64,000 bases of DNA from Gemmatimonadaceae bacterium (GTDB taxonomy: Bacteria > Latescibacterota > UBA2968 > UBA8231): the NCBI GenBank assembly GCA_026706075.1, contig JAPOZM010000014.1, positions 1 to 64,000 on the forward strand, read 5' to 3'. This document shows positions 17,525 to 24,894 of the stretch, piece after piece. Numbering within the stretch: position 1 is the first letter of the stretch; every line of letters begins with the position of its first letter. The notes under the pieces were generated by a model, which saw only the letters and a list, made by a program, of their open reading frames with translations, was not told where the DNA came from and did no database searches. Both the position numbers and the translations under genes were made by a program.

Positions 17525-18327
17525 CAGGACAGGCTCTCCAGGACCCGGATCAGGCCGGCGGCGACGGTGTCGAAGGCCCGGGCCCGCGCCGAGTCCGGCT
17601 GGGCCAGCATCAGCGGCTGACCACGGTCGCCCGCCTCGCGGATCTCGCCGTCGAGAGGGATCTCTCCGAGGAAGGGCACCTCGAGGCGCTCCGCGGCCTC
17701 CCGTCCCCCTCCGTGGCCGAAGATCTCGTGGCGGGCGTCGCAGTGGGGGCAGAGGTAGTAGCTCATGTTCTCCACCAGCCCGAGGATGTCGACATCGACT
17801 TTGTCGAACATCGCCATCCCGCGCTCCACGTCCTGGAGGGCCACGCCCTGGGGCGTGGTGACCACGACGGCGCCGCTGAGGGCGACCACCTGGCTCAGGG
17901 TGAGGGCGATGTCGCCGGTCCCGGGGGGCATGTCGACGAGGAGGAAGTCGAGCTCCCCCCACTCGACCTGCTGCAGGAACTGCTGAACGGCCTGGCCAAG
18001 GAGGGGCCCGCGCCAGATGACCGGCGTCTCCCGGCGGGTCAGGAAGCCCATGGACATCATGGCCAGGCCGTGGGCCTGGAGAGGCCGGATGCGGTCGCCG
18101 TCGCCGACCTCCGGCTCTTCCCGCACCCCCGTGAGCACGGGCAGGCTGGGACCGTAGATGTCGGCGTCCAGCAGACCGACCCGGGCGCCGCGGCCGGACA
18201 GGGCCAGGGCCGCGTTGAGGGCCAGGGTGGACTTGCCGACACCCCCCTTGGCGGAGGAGAAGGCCACCGCGTTGGCCACTCCCGGCAGCGTCGTGGAGTC
18301 CTCTGGCAGGGTCCGCGGGAAAGCCAT
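17524..18327 (-). CDS. mrp: Mrp/NBP35-family Fe-S cluster carrier ATPase
   Basis: P-loop ATPase that binds and transfers a bridging [4Fe-4S] cluster. It shows the deviant Walker A FSSAKGGVGKST, LLDADIYGPSLP, VDMPPGTGDIALTL and the CPHC metal-binding pair in NMSYYLCPHC. The N-terminal DUF59 domain of longer Mrp proteins is absent. ATG 18327 gives 267 residues; an upstream ATG at 18369 would overlap dnaJ by 14 bp and add an unconserved leader. It is followed by the NuoB-like gene in one-base overlap. Confidence 0.92.
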   Translation of the reverse strand: MAFPRTLPEDSTTLPGVANAVAFSSAKGGVGKSTLALNAALALSGRGARVGLLDADIYGPSLPVLTGVREEPEVGDGDRIRPLQAHGLAMMSMGFLTRRETPVIWRGPLLGQAVQQFLQQVEWGELDFLLVDMPPGTGDIALTLSQVVALSGAVVVTTPQGVALQDVERGMAMFDKVDVDILGLVENMSYYLCPHCDARHEIFGHGGGREAAERLEVPFLGEIPLDGEIREAGDRGQPLMLAQPDSARARAFDTVAAGLIRVLESLS

Positions 18328-18355
18328 CTCACACCCGTGGGAAGCCCCGGCGGCC

Positions 18356-19498
18356 TCAGCCGAAGGCACTCAGCATGCGGTCGAGGAGACTCTTGCCCTC
18401 GCTCTCGGCGCGGCTCTTCTGGATCTCTTCCAGCTGCTCGAACAGACGCCGCTCCTCGGCTCCCAGATGGGTGGGCGTCCAGACCAGGACCTCGACGAGC
18501 TGGTCGCCGCAACCGCGCCCGTCGACATCGGGAATGCCCTTCTGCCGGAGGCGGAAGGCATGTCCGGACTGGGTTCCCTCGGGGATCTTCATCCGCACCT
18601 CGCCGTGGAGGGTGGGCACGGCCACCGAGTCGCCGAGGGCCGCCTGTCCGATGGTGATGGGCAGCCGGAAGAGGACGTCGTTGCCCTCGCGCGAGAAGTG
18701 CTCGTGCTCCTCCTCCTCGATGAAGACGAGGCAGTCCCCCGGCGGGCCCCCGCGCGGACCCGCGTCGCCCTGGCCGCGCAGAGGGATGTAGTTGCCGGTG
18801 GTGACCCCGGCGGGAATGCGCACGGTGATCGTCGACGAGTCGCGCACGCGGCCCTCTCCCCTGCAGTCGCGGCAGGGGTCGGCGACGGTCCGGCCTTCGC
18901 CGCCGCAGGCGGGGCAGGCGGTGACGGTGACGGACTGTCCGAAGAAGGAGCGCGACACCTGCTGCACCTGGCCCACACCGTTGCAGGTGCCGCAGGTCCT
19001 GGCCTCGGAGCCGGGAGCCGCCCCGCTCCCCGCGCAGGCGCCGCAGCGCTGCTGACGGGTCAGGTTGATCTTCTTCTCGGCGCCGGTGGCCACCTCCTCG
19101 AGGGTGAGCTGGAGGGCGATGCGCAGGTCCCTGCCCTTCGGGGGGCCGGAAGGACCTCGGGCCCGGCGGCGGCCGCCGCCGAAGATGCCGCCGAAGAAAT
19201 CGCCGAGGATGTCCTCCACGTCGGTGGCGTGGGTGAAGTCGGACCACTGGAAGCCGCCGCTGCCGAAGTTGCCCTCGACGCCGGCGTGCCCGTAGCTGTC
19301 GTACTTCTGCCGCTTCTCCGAGTCGCTGAGGACCTCGTAGGCCTCGGAGGCCTCCTTGAAGCTCGCCTCCGCCTCGCCGTCGCCCGGATTGCGGTCGGGG
19401 TGGTACTTCAGCGCCAGCCTTCGGTAGGCGCTCTTGATCTGGTCCGCACCCGCATCCCGTTCGAGCCCGAGGACTTCGTAGTAGTCGCGCTTCGCCAT
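18356..19498 (-). CDS. dnaJ: Chaperone DnaJ (type I Hsp40)
   Basis: Co-chaperone that delivers substrates to DnaK and stimulates its ATPase. The 380 residues show the J domain ([21 protein letters not shown] in KYHPDRNPG), a glycine-rich linker with [10 protein letters not shown], four zinc-finger CxxCxGxG-type repeats ([32 protein letters not shown]) and the C-terminal substrate domains. It starts 3 bp after grpE. dnaK is not between grpE and dnaJ or anywhere in the window. Confidence 0.97.
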   Translation of the reverse strand: MAKRDYYEVLGLERDAGADQIKSAYRRLALKYHPDRNPGDGEAEASFKEASEAYEVLSDSEKRQKYDSYGHAGVEGNFGSGGFQWSDFTHATDVEDILGDFFGGIFGGGRRRARGPSGPPKGRDLRIALQLTLEEVATGAEKKINLTRQQRCGACAGSGAAPGSEARTCGTCNGVGQVQQVSRSFFGQSVTVTACPACGGEGRTVADPCRDCRGEGRVRDSSTITVRIPAGVTTGNYIPLRGQGDAGPRGGPPGDCLVFIEEEEHEHFSREGNDVLFRLPITIGQAALGDSVAVPTLHGEVRMKIPEGTQSGHAFRLRQKGIPDVDGRGCGDQLVEVLVWTPTHLGAEERRLFEQLEEIQKSRAESEGKSLLDRMLSAFG

Positions 19499-19501
19499 CC
19501 C

Positions 19502-20161
19502 CTACCCTTCGTCCTCGGCTCCCTCGCCGTCCGGTCCTCCGGACCCGGCCCCGGAAGGGCCCTCGTCGACCGGTGCCGTGCTGACCAGGACCCTTGACGG
19601 ACGGATCACGCGGCCATTGAGCTTGTAGCCCTTCTCCATCTCCTGCATCACCGTTCCGGGCGGATGCTCCTCGGAGGGCATCTGCAGCATGGCCTCGTGC
19701 TGGTTGGGGTCGAAGGCCTCTCCCTCGGCCTCGATCTCCTCGAGACCGTATCCGGAGAGGATCTCGTTGAACTGCCGGAAGATGATCTCGATGCCCTCGC
19801 GCAGCGCCGCCGAATCGGATGCCTCCTGCCCCAGGGCGCGGCGGAAGTTGTCGAGGAGAGGCGCCACCTGCAGGAGCACGTCGCGCAGGGTGTCGTCCCG
19901 GGTCTCGGAGCGGATCCTGACGGTGCGCTTGCGGAAGTTGTCTAGCTCGGCGGCGGTCCTGAGGTAGCGGTTCTGGTTCTCTTCGGCCTCCGCCAGGGCG
20001 CGCTCGAGGTCGGTGGGCCCGGCCTCGCTGCCGGTCTCGTCCTCCGCCCCGGCCGGCTCCGCCGCCTCTTCCTCCGATGCCTCCACCCCAGGGGCCTCGG
20101 GCTCCGGGTCAGGCGAGACGTCGGGCTCTTCGTCGGGTTGGTCCTTCACTTCTCGACTCAT
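19502..20161 (-). CDS. grpE: Nucleotide exchange factor GrpE
   Basis: Releases ADP from DnaK. The first 65 or so residues are acidic and low-complexity, followed by a long coiled coil (LERALAEAEENQNRYLRTAAELDNFRKR, here in part) and the compact beta domain with FDPNQHEAMLQ and GTVMQEMEKGYKLNGRVIRP (in part), all family-typical. Length 219 residues. It follows hrcA by 85 bp, a gap without an obvious promoter. Confidence 0.96.
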   Translation of the reverse strand: MSREVKDQPDEEPDVSPDPEPEAPGVEASEEEAAEPAGAEDETGSEAGPTDLERALAEAEENQNRYLRTAAELDNFRKRTVRIRSETRDDTLRDVLLQVAPLLDNFRRALGQEASDSAALREGIEIIFRQFNEILSGYGLEEIEAEGEAFDPNQHEAMLQMPSEEHPPGTVMQEMEKGYKLNGRVIRPSRVLVSTAPVDEGPSGAGSGGPDGEGAEDEG

Positions 20162-20246
20162 GGCTGATCACGCTCGATGGTTGCGGCGGCGGCGCACGAG
20201 GGCGCCGACCGCCGAATGCAGCGGTCCTTCCCGGAAGCGCGGGGCT

Positions 20247-21263
20247 TCAGGAGACCAGCTCCGGCGCCCTCGACGCGGTGTAGTTCACCAGGGCCATGAC
20301 GCGGTCGTAGGGCATGCGCGCCGGCCCCATGACGCCGATGACGCCGATGGCGCCGTTGACCTCGTAGCTCGCCGTCACCAGGCCGCACAGCCGGAGCCCC
20401 TGCGGGTCGTGCTCCTCGCCGATGGTGACGACCACCCCTTCGCGGTCGGAGAGCAGTCCGGCCAGCTCGTCGCGGTGCTCCACCAGGTCCATCAGCTCCG
20501 CCACGTCAAGGGCGTCCCGGAACTCCGGCTGCTCGCAGATGTGGCGCGCCCCGGCCACGTGCAGGGCGGGGCCCGCGGGGGACGCCATGGACTCGAGCTG
20601 CTCGATCACCTGGCGCAGCAGGTCCTGCTGCCCCCTGGCCATGTCGCCGAAGCGCTCTCGGACGGTCTCGCGCACCTGGGCCAGGGTCAGGCCCGCGAGG
20701 CGCTCGTTGAGGCGCGTCGAGACGCCGACCACCTCGCCGGGGTCGACGCTTGAGCCGACCTCGATCACCAGGCTCTGGACCGGCCCCGTCTCGAGAGAGA
20801 CCACCAGCAGCAGCCGGCCCTCGGCGAGACGCATGAGCTGGAGCTGCTGCAGGCGCACCTGCTCGAAGCCGGGCGCCAGGACCAGCCCCAGCTGCATCGA
20901 CAGGTCGCCGATGATCCCGGCCAGCTGCCCGTGGATCTCGTCGGCCGTAACCTGCTGGAGCCTGGCCTCGAGCTGACGCCGCAGGACGCCGATGTGCGTG
21001 AGGTCCTGCCCGTCGAGGGCGTGGGAGGCGTAGAACCGGTAAGCCCTGTTGGTGGGAAGCCTTCCGGCCGAGGTGTGGGGCTGCCGGAGGAAGCCCTTCT
21101 CCTCGAGGCTGACCAGGATCTTGCGGATGGTGGCGGGGCTGGCCTCGAGACTCTCCCGCTCGAGCAGTCCGGCCGAGGCCACGGGGCTGCCGACCTCGAC
21201 GTGGACGCGCACCAGGGCCGCGAGGACGGTCTCCTCGCGCGGGGTCAGCAGTTCTCCCGGCAA
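20247..21263 (-). CDS. hrcA: Heat-inducible transcription repressor HrcA
   Basis: Repressor that in many bacteria binds the CIRCE inverted repeat upstream of groE and dnaK operons. The 338-residue sequence begins with a winged-helix domain (LTPREETVLAALVRVHVE, PATIRKILVSLEEKGFLRQPHTSAGRLPT in part) followed by a GAF-like and a C-terminal dimerisation region with GPARMPYDRVMALV. The start is TTG 21263; no ATG is near. No CIRCE element can be found upstream in this window, so its targets, and whether it is autoregulated, are unclear. Confidence 0.95.
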   Translation of the reverse strand: MPGELLTPREETVLAALVRVHVEVGSPVASAGLLERESLEASPATIRKILVSLEEKGFLRQPHTSAGRLPTNRAYRFYASHALDGQDLTHIGVLRRQLEARLQQVTADEIHGQLAGIIGDLSMQLGLVLAPGFEQVRLQQLQLMRLAEGRLLLVVSLETGPVQSLVIEVGSSVDPGEVVGVSTRLNERLAGLTLAQVRETVRERFGDMARGQQDLLRQVIEQLESMASPAGPALHVAGARHICEQPEFRDALDVAELMDLVEHRDELAGLLSDREGVVVTIGEEHDPQGLRLCGLVTASYEVNGAIGVIGVMGPARMPYDRVMALVNYTASRAPELVS

Positions 21264-21589
21264 GAGGCGCAGGTCCCTGCCTGCGATTCCCCTCCGTGGC
21301 CCGGGGGCGCGGGGCCCCGGGCGGAGGGCGGGGCCGCCGGCCTGACCGTGGGAGGGTTGTATGGGAGGGAGGCCATCTCGATCGAATTCGTGAAGGTAGG
21401 TTCGAGCCGCACCCTGTCAACCCGCTTGCAGAGCCGCCGCAGGGGATCGGCGGCCGGCCCCGTCGGGACTGGAATGACCCCGCGGGGGCGATCCCGGACT
21501 GCCTCCGCCCCGGTTGCCCGGTGCCCCGTCCCGTGCCGAACTTTCCGCGGCCCCACCGCAGTGGATCTCCCCCATCCCAAGGAGCGACC
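21264..21589. other. Gene-free divergent region between hrcA and the CBM9-like gene
   Basis: 326 bp without a credible gene. It contains a minus-strand TTGACA-based promoter candidate for hrcA at 21393-21420 and the AAGGAG ribosome-binding site of the rightward gene at 21579-21584. No CIRCE repeat (TTAGCACTC-N9-GAGTGCTAA) is present. The part nearest hrcA is very GC-rich and shows nothing else I can support. Confidence 0.6.
21393..21420 (-). promoter_or_regulatory. Candidate promoter for hrcA-grpE-dnaJ
   Basis: Minus-strand TTGACA (21420-21415), 16 bp, then TACCTT (21398-21393). The -35 is perfect but the -10 is weak, and the leader to the TTG start would be about 120 nt. Confidence 0.35.
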
Positions 21590-22537
21590 GTGTCCCTTCC
21601 ACGTGCCTTGCCCGGGTTCCTCGCCGCCAGCCTGATCGCCTCCAGCTTCGCGGCCCGGGAGGCCGCAGCCGCCGAGGGGCCGCCCACCGTCTTCAGCGAG
21701 TCCCCCCTCCCCCTCTACATGGTGCGCCAGGCCGGCGGAGAGATCTCCGTCGACGGCCGTCTCGACGAGTTCGACTGGGCCGCGGCCCCCCAGATCGACG
21801 CCTTCACCCGCATCCTCAACGACTACGGGCGCGTCGCCAGTCCCACGCGGGCCCGGATGCTCTGGGACCACGAGGCCCTCTACATCGCCTACGCCTGCCG
21901 CGACCCCGACATGTGGGCCCTCTTCACCGAGGAAGACGACCCCATGTGGTCGGAGGAAGTCGTCGAGGTCTTCATCGATCCCGACGGCGACGGCCTCGAC
22001 TATCTCGAGCTCGAGGTCAATCCCCTCAACGCCATCGTCGACCTCCACATCGGCCGGATCCACCCCGAGTGGGTCTCCGACAAGGACTGGGACATCCTCG
22101 GGCTGGAGACGGCCGTTCACGCAGTGGGCACGGTGAACGACAGCACCGACGTCGATCGCGGGTGGGCGGTGGAGATCGCCATCCCGTGGACGGCCTTCGC
22201 GCCGACCATTGCCGGGGGCGGAAAGCCGCGGGTCGGCGACCGCTGGCGGCTGAACCTCTACCGCATCGAGCGCGGCGCCGGCGCCGGGGTCCGGGCCCGG
22301 CTGCGCGAGCTGGGAGAGGCCGAGGCACGGCTGACCGAGAGGCTGGAAACCCTGGGCGAGGACGGGGATCCCGGCGAGCGTTCCCGCCTCGAGGCGGAGC
22401 TGGGGGTGCTGCGGGCGCAGGCCGAGCCCCTCGGCGAACGCTACCGCGGGGAGACCGAGTACACCGCCTGGAGCCCCACCTTCCAGAGGGGTTTCCACCA
22501 TCCCGCCCGCTTCGGCGTGGTGGAGTTCGCGCCATGA
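21590..22537 (+). CDS. Exported CBM9-like carbohydrate-binding protein
   Basis: A 315-residue secreted protein. The start is GTG 21590 with AAGGAG five bases upstream; the frame is open further upstream but without a signal. A signal peptide covers about residues 1-27. Residues about 40-250 match the CBM9-like domain used by many environmental bacteria for glycan binding: ISVDGRLDEFDWAAAP, ARMLWDHEALYIAYACRD, EVFIDPDGDG, LELEVNPLNAIVDL and WAVEIAIPW. A charged coiled-coil-like stretch lies at about 230-290. No catalytic domain is attached. The stop overlaps the next gene by 4 bp. Confidence 0.82.
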   Translation: MSLPRALPGFLAASLIASSFAAREAAAAEGPPTVFSESPLPLYMVRQAGGEISVDGRLDEFDWAAAPQIDAFTRILNDYGRVASPTRARMLWDHEALYIAYACRDPDMWALFTEEDDPMWSEEVVEVFIDPDGDGLDYLELEVNPLNAIVDLHIGRIHPEWVSDKDWDILGLETAVHAVGTVNDSTDVDRGWAVEIAIPWTAFAPTIAGGGKPRVGDRWRLNLYRIERGAGAGVRARLRELGEAEARLTERLETLGEDGDPGERSRLEAELGVLRAQAEPLGERYRGETEYTAWSPTFQRGFHHPARFGVVEFAP

Positions 22538-23169
22538 GCCACGTCCCCCGGGGGAACCTCCGGGGAGGGGCCGCCCTGTCCGCCATGGCCGTGCTCCTGT
22601 CCGCCCTGCCCGCAGTCCTCCTGCGGGCCGAAGACGGCGGAACGCCCGCCGCCTCGGCCGGCATGGTCCGCGTCGACGACTTCTGGATCGACCGCTACGA
22701 GTACCCCAACGTGGAGGGAGAGCTGCCCCGGGTGGACGTCACCTGGCGCGAGGCCTCGGGTCTGTGCGCCGCCCGGGGCCTGCGCCTGTGCACGGAGCGC
22801 GAGTGGGAGCTCGCCTGCCGGGGTGCCCGGAACTTCGTCTACGGCTACGGTCCCGACTTCGAGCCGGAGCGCTGCAACACCCCCTTTCTCGGCGCCGACG
22901 GGACCTGGGTGCGGGACCGGGGAACGGCCCCGAGCGGAGCCCACGACGGCTGCGGCAACGACAACGGCGTCCGCGACATGATCGGAAATGTGTGGGAGTG
23001 GACCGACGGATGGTACGACGCCGGCAGCGGATGGCGCGTGGTCCGCGGGGGTTCCTGGTTCCACAGCGCCAACTACGCCCGCGCCGACTCGCGCTACGGC
23101 CGCCTCCTCGACGAGAGCTACAGCCTCGACCTCATCGGCTTCCGTTGCTGCCGGTCGGCCGGTCCATGA
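22534..23169 (+). CDS. Exported SUMF1/FGE-fold protein lacking the FGE cysteine pair
   Basis: A 211-residue protein with an N-terminal hydrophobic export segment (SAMAVLLSALPAVLLRAEDG). The rest is a short SUMF1 (formylglycine-generating-enzyme-like) domain: VDDFWIDRYEYPNV, CTEREWELACRG, DMIGNVWEWTDGW, VVRGGSWFHSANYARADSR and IGFRCC. True FGE has a copper-binding cysteine pair just after RGGS; here these positions are not cysteine, so sulfatase activation is unlikely. Such domains also act as binding or structural modules. ATG 22534 overlaps the CBM9-like gene (ATGA). Confidence 0.82.
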   Translation: MSHVPRGNLRGGAALSAMAVLLSALPAVLLRAEDGGTPAASAGMVRVDDFWIDRYEYPNVEGELPRVDVTWREASGLCAARGLRLCTEREWELACRGARNFVYGYGPDFEPERCNTPFLGADGTWVRDRGTAPSGAHDGCGNDNGVRDMIGNVWEWTDGWYDAGSGWRVVRGGSWFHSANYARADSRYGRLLDESYSLDLIGFRCCRSAGP

Positions 23170-23663
23170 CTTCTGCCCCCGAACCCGGAGTCGGCATGAT
23201 CCGTCCCTACCGACCCGCCGACCTCGAGCGCCTGAAGGAGATCACCGCCATCTGCTTCGAGAGCGTGTCGATCGACCGCAACATCGAGCAGATGTTCGGC
23301 CTCATGGGGGGCCGCGACTGGCGGTTCCGCAAGCTGCGCCACATCGACGCCGACGTGGCCGGGGAGAACGGCCGCGGCGTCTTCGTCTGCGAGGACGGCG
23401 GCGAGATCGTCGGCTACATCACCACGCGGACCGACGGGGCTTCCCGCATCGGCCACATTCCGAACACGGCGGTCCACCCGGCCCACCAGGGCCGCGGCAT
23501 CGGCCGGCGACTGATGGAGCACGCCATCGAGTTCCTGCGCGGCCAGGGGATGGAGGCGGTCAGGATCGAGACCCTGGAGCAGAACCCGGTCGGCGCCCGC
23601 TTCTACCCGGACGTGGGGTTCCAGGAAGTGGCCCGCCAGATCCATTACGCCATGCGCCTCTGA
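23166..23663 (+). CDS. GNAT-family N-acetyltransferase
   Basis: A 165-residue cytoplasmic acyl-CoA-dependent transferase. Visible GNAT elements are IRPYRPADLERLKEI at the start, the acetyl-CoA-binding VHPAHQGRGIGRRLMEHAIEF (motif A, with QGRGIG) and NPVGARFYPDVGFQEV (motif B). The substrate is unknown. ATG 23166 overlaps the stop of the SUMF1-like gene; an in-frame ATG at 23196 (MIRPYRP) would also fit the family and remove ten residues. It ends 10 bp before rpiA. Confidence 0.88.
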   Translation: MTSAPEPGVGMIRPYRPADLERLKEITAICFESVSIDRNIEQMFGLMGGRDWRFRKLRHIDADVAGENGRGVFVCEDGGEIVGYITTRTDGASRIGHIPNTAVHPAHQGRGIGRRLMEHAIEFLRGQGMEAVRIETLEQNPVGARFYPDVGFQEVARQIHYAMRL

Positions 23664-23673
23664 GGGAGGACGG

Positions 23674-24366
23674 GTGTCCGATCGGGACAAGGAGCTGGCC
23701 GCCCGCCGGGCCGTGGAGTACGTCGTCGACGGCATGGTGGTCGGCCTCGGGACGGGCTCGACGGCGGACTTCGCTATCCGCGCCCTTGGAGAGCGGGCGC
23801 GGTCGGAAGGACTCGAGGTCCGGTGCGTGCCCACTTCCCTTGCCTCCGCCCGCCTGGGGGAGCAGGTCGGCCTCGACATCCGCAGCCTCGAGGACTGCCC
23901 GGCCGTCGATCTGACCATCGACGGCGCCGACGAGGTCGATCCCGGCCTCGATCTGATCAAGGGACTCGGGGGCGCGTTGCTGCGGGAGAAGATCGTCGCC
24001 GGCGCCAGCGGCCGGGTGGTCATCATCGTCGACGCCTCCAAGCGGGTCGGCCGCCTCGGGACGCGGTCGCCCCTGCCGGTGGAGGTCGTCCCCTTCGCCT
24101 GGACCCTTGCCCGCAAGCGTCTGATGGATCTGGGTCCGCAGGTCGAGCGCCGGCCGGACCCGCAGGGTCAGCCCTTCGTGACCGACAACGGCAACTTCAT
24201 CCTCGACTGCCAGTTCCCGGAGGGCATCGCCGACCCCGCGGACACGGAGCGCCGGATCGACGGGATCCCCGGGGTCGTCGGGAACGGCTTCTTCATCGGC
24301 ATCGCCGACACCGTCGTCGTCGGCGACGACGGCCGGTGCCGGGTGCTGGAGCGGGAGGGCCGGTGA
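23674..24366 (+). CDS. rpiA: Ribose-5-phosphate isomerase A
   Basis: Interconverts ribose-5-phosphate and ribulose-5-phosphate in the pentose phosphate pathway. The 230-residue sequence has VVGLGTGSTADFAIRAL (phosphate loop), TIDGADEVDPGLDLIKGLGGALLREKIVA (in part: DGADEVDPGLDLIKG and GGALLREKIVA) with the catalytic aspartate and glutamate, and VTDNGNFILDC. Start GTG 23674 with GGGAGGA upstream. It closes a four-gene overlapping run that begins with the CBM9-like gene. Confidence 0.96.
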   Translation: MSDRDKELAARRAVEYVVDGMVVGLGTGSTADFAIRALGERARSEGLEVRCVPTSLASARLGEQVGLDIRSLEDCPAVDLTIDGADEVDPGLDLIKGLGGALLREKIVAGASGRVVIIVDASKRVGRLGTRSPLPVEVVPFAWTLARKRLMDLGPQVERRPDPQGQPFVTDNGNFILDCQFPEGIADPADTERRIDGIPGVVGNGFFIGIADTVVVGDDGRCRVLEREGR

Positions 24367-24382
24367 CTGCTGCGCGCGGGCA

Positions 24383-24799
24383 CTACAGCCCGCGGACTCC
24401 GATCCCCCGCTCGTAGACCAGGGCCCCGCCCTGGAGGCCCGCGACCCAGAGCAACCCCAGGGCTGCCGCTCCCGCCACCAGCCACGCCGGCGCCAGGACG
24501 GCCTCCCCGCGGAGGAATCCCGGCAGACGGCCCAGGGCCGCGGCCAGGTAGAGCAGGAGGGCGAGGGTTGCGTAGTCCTCGTGCTGCTGGATCGCCTCGG
24601 CGTGCACGGAGCCGCGGAGGTCGGCGGCGGCGAGATTGCCGGTGATCACCGCGGCCATGGCGCCCGCGGTGCCGGCGAGGAGCAGGGCATATCCGAGCCG
24701 GTGCCAGGGGCGGCGGGCCACCACGCCGGCCACGTCGAGGCAGAAGCCGAAGGCGAGCAGGGCCAGCGGGAAGTGGACGACGACCGGGTGCAGGGGCAT
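24383..24799 (-). CDS. DUF2231 family membrane protein
   Basis: A 138-residue integral membrane protein with four hydrophobic segments. The opening MPLHPVVVHFPLALLAFGF and the internal HEDYATLALLLYLAAALGR region match DUF2231, a four-helix family with conserved histidines seen next to redox and copper proteins and of unknown function. It diverges from the amidohydrolase gene and converges with rpiA, 16 bp apart. Confidence 0.85.
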   Translation of the reverse strand: MPLHPVVVHFPLALLAFGFCLDVAGVVARRPWHRLGYALLLAGTAGAMAAVITGNLAAADLRGSVHAEAIQQHEDYATLALLLYLAAALGRLPGFLRGEAVLAPAWLVAGAAALGLLWVAGLQGGALVYERGIGVRGL

Positions 24800-24810
24800 G
24801 GAGGGGGGAG

Positions 24811-24840
24811 ATGGTAAACCGGCCCCCCAAGATCCTGCAA
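24811..24840 (-). promoter_or_regulatory. Candidate promoter for the DUF2231 gene
   Basis: Minus-strand TTGCAG (24840-24835), 18 bp, then TACCAT (24816-24811). The gene starts 11 bp beyond the -10 box, so the transcript would be nearly leaderless. Moderate matches only. Confidence 0.35.
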
Positions 24841-24857
24841 GGCAGCGCGCCGGAGAG

Positions 24858-24887
24858 TTGACCCCTCCGGGAGGCTGCGGCTATCAT
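24858..24887 (+). promoter_or_regulatory. Promoter giving a candidate leaderless amidohydrolase mRNA
   Basis: TTGACC (24858-24863), 18 bp, then TATCAT (24882-24887). The second in-frame ATG of the gene is at 24895, 7 bp after the -10 box, which is where transcription would start. The first ATG (24886) overlaps the -10 box itself. Confidence 0.55.
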
Positions 24888-24894
24888 GCCCTCC

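Noticed and set aside
21264-21589. CIRCE operator upstream of hrcA
   Set aside because: Searched by eye on both strands; no TTAGCACTC-like inverted repeat is present.
22534-23169. Formylglycine-generating enzyme (sulfatase activator)
   Set aside because: The cysteine pair expected after the RGGS element is absent and no sulfatase gene is in the window.
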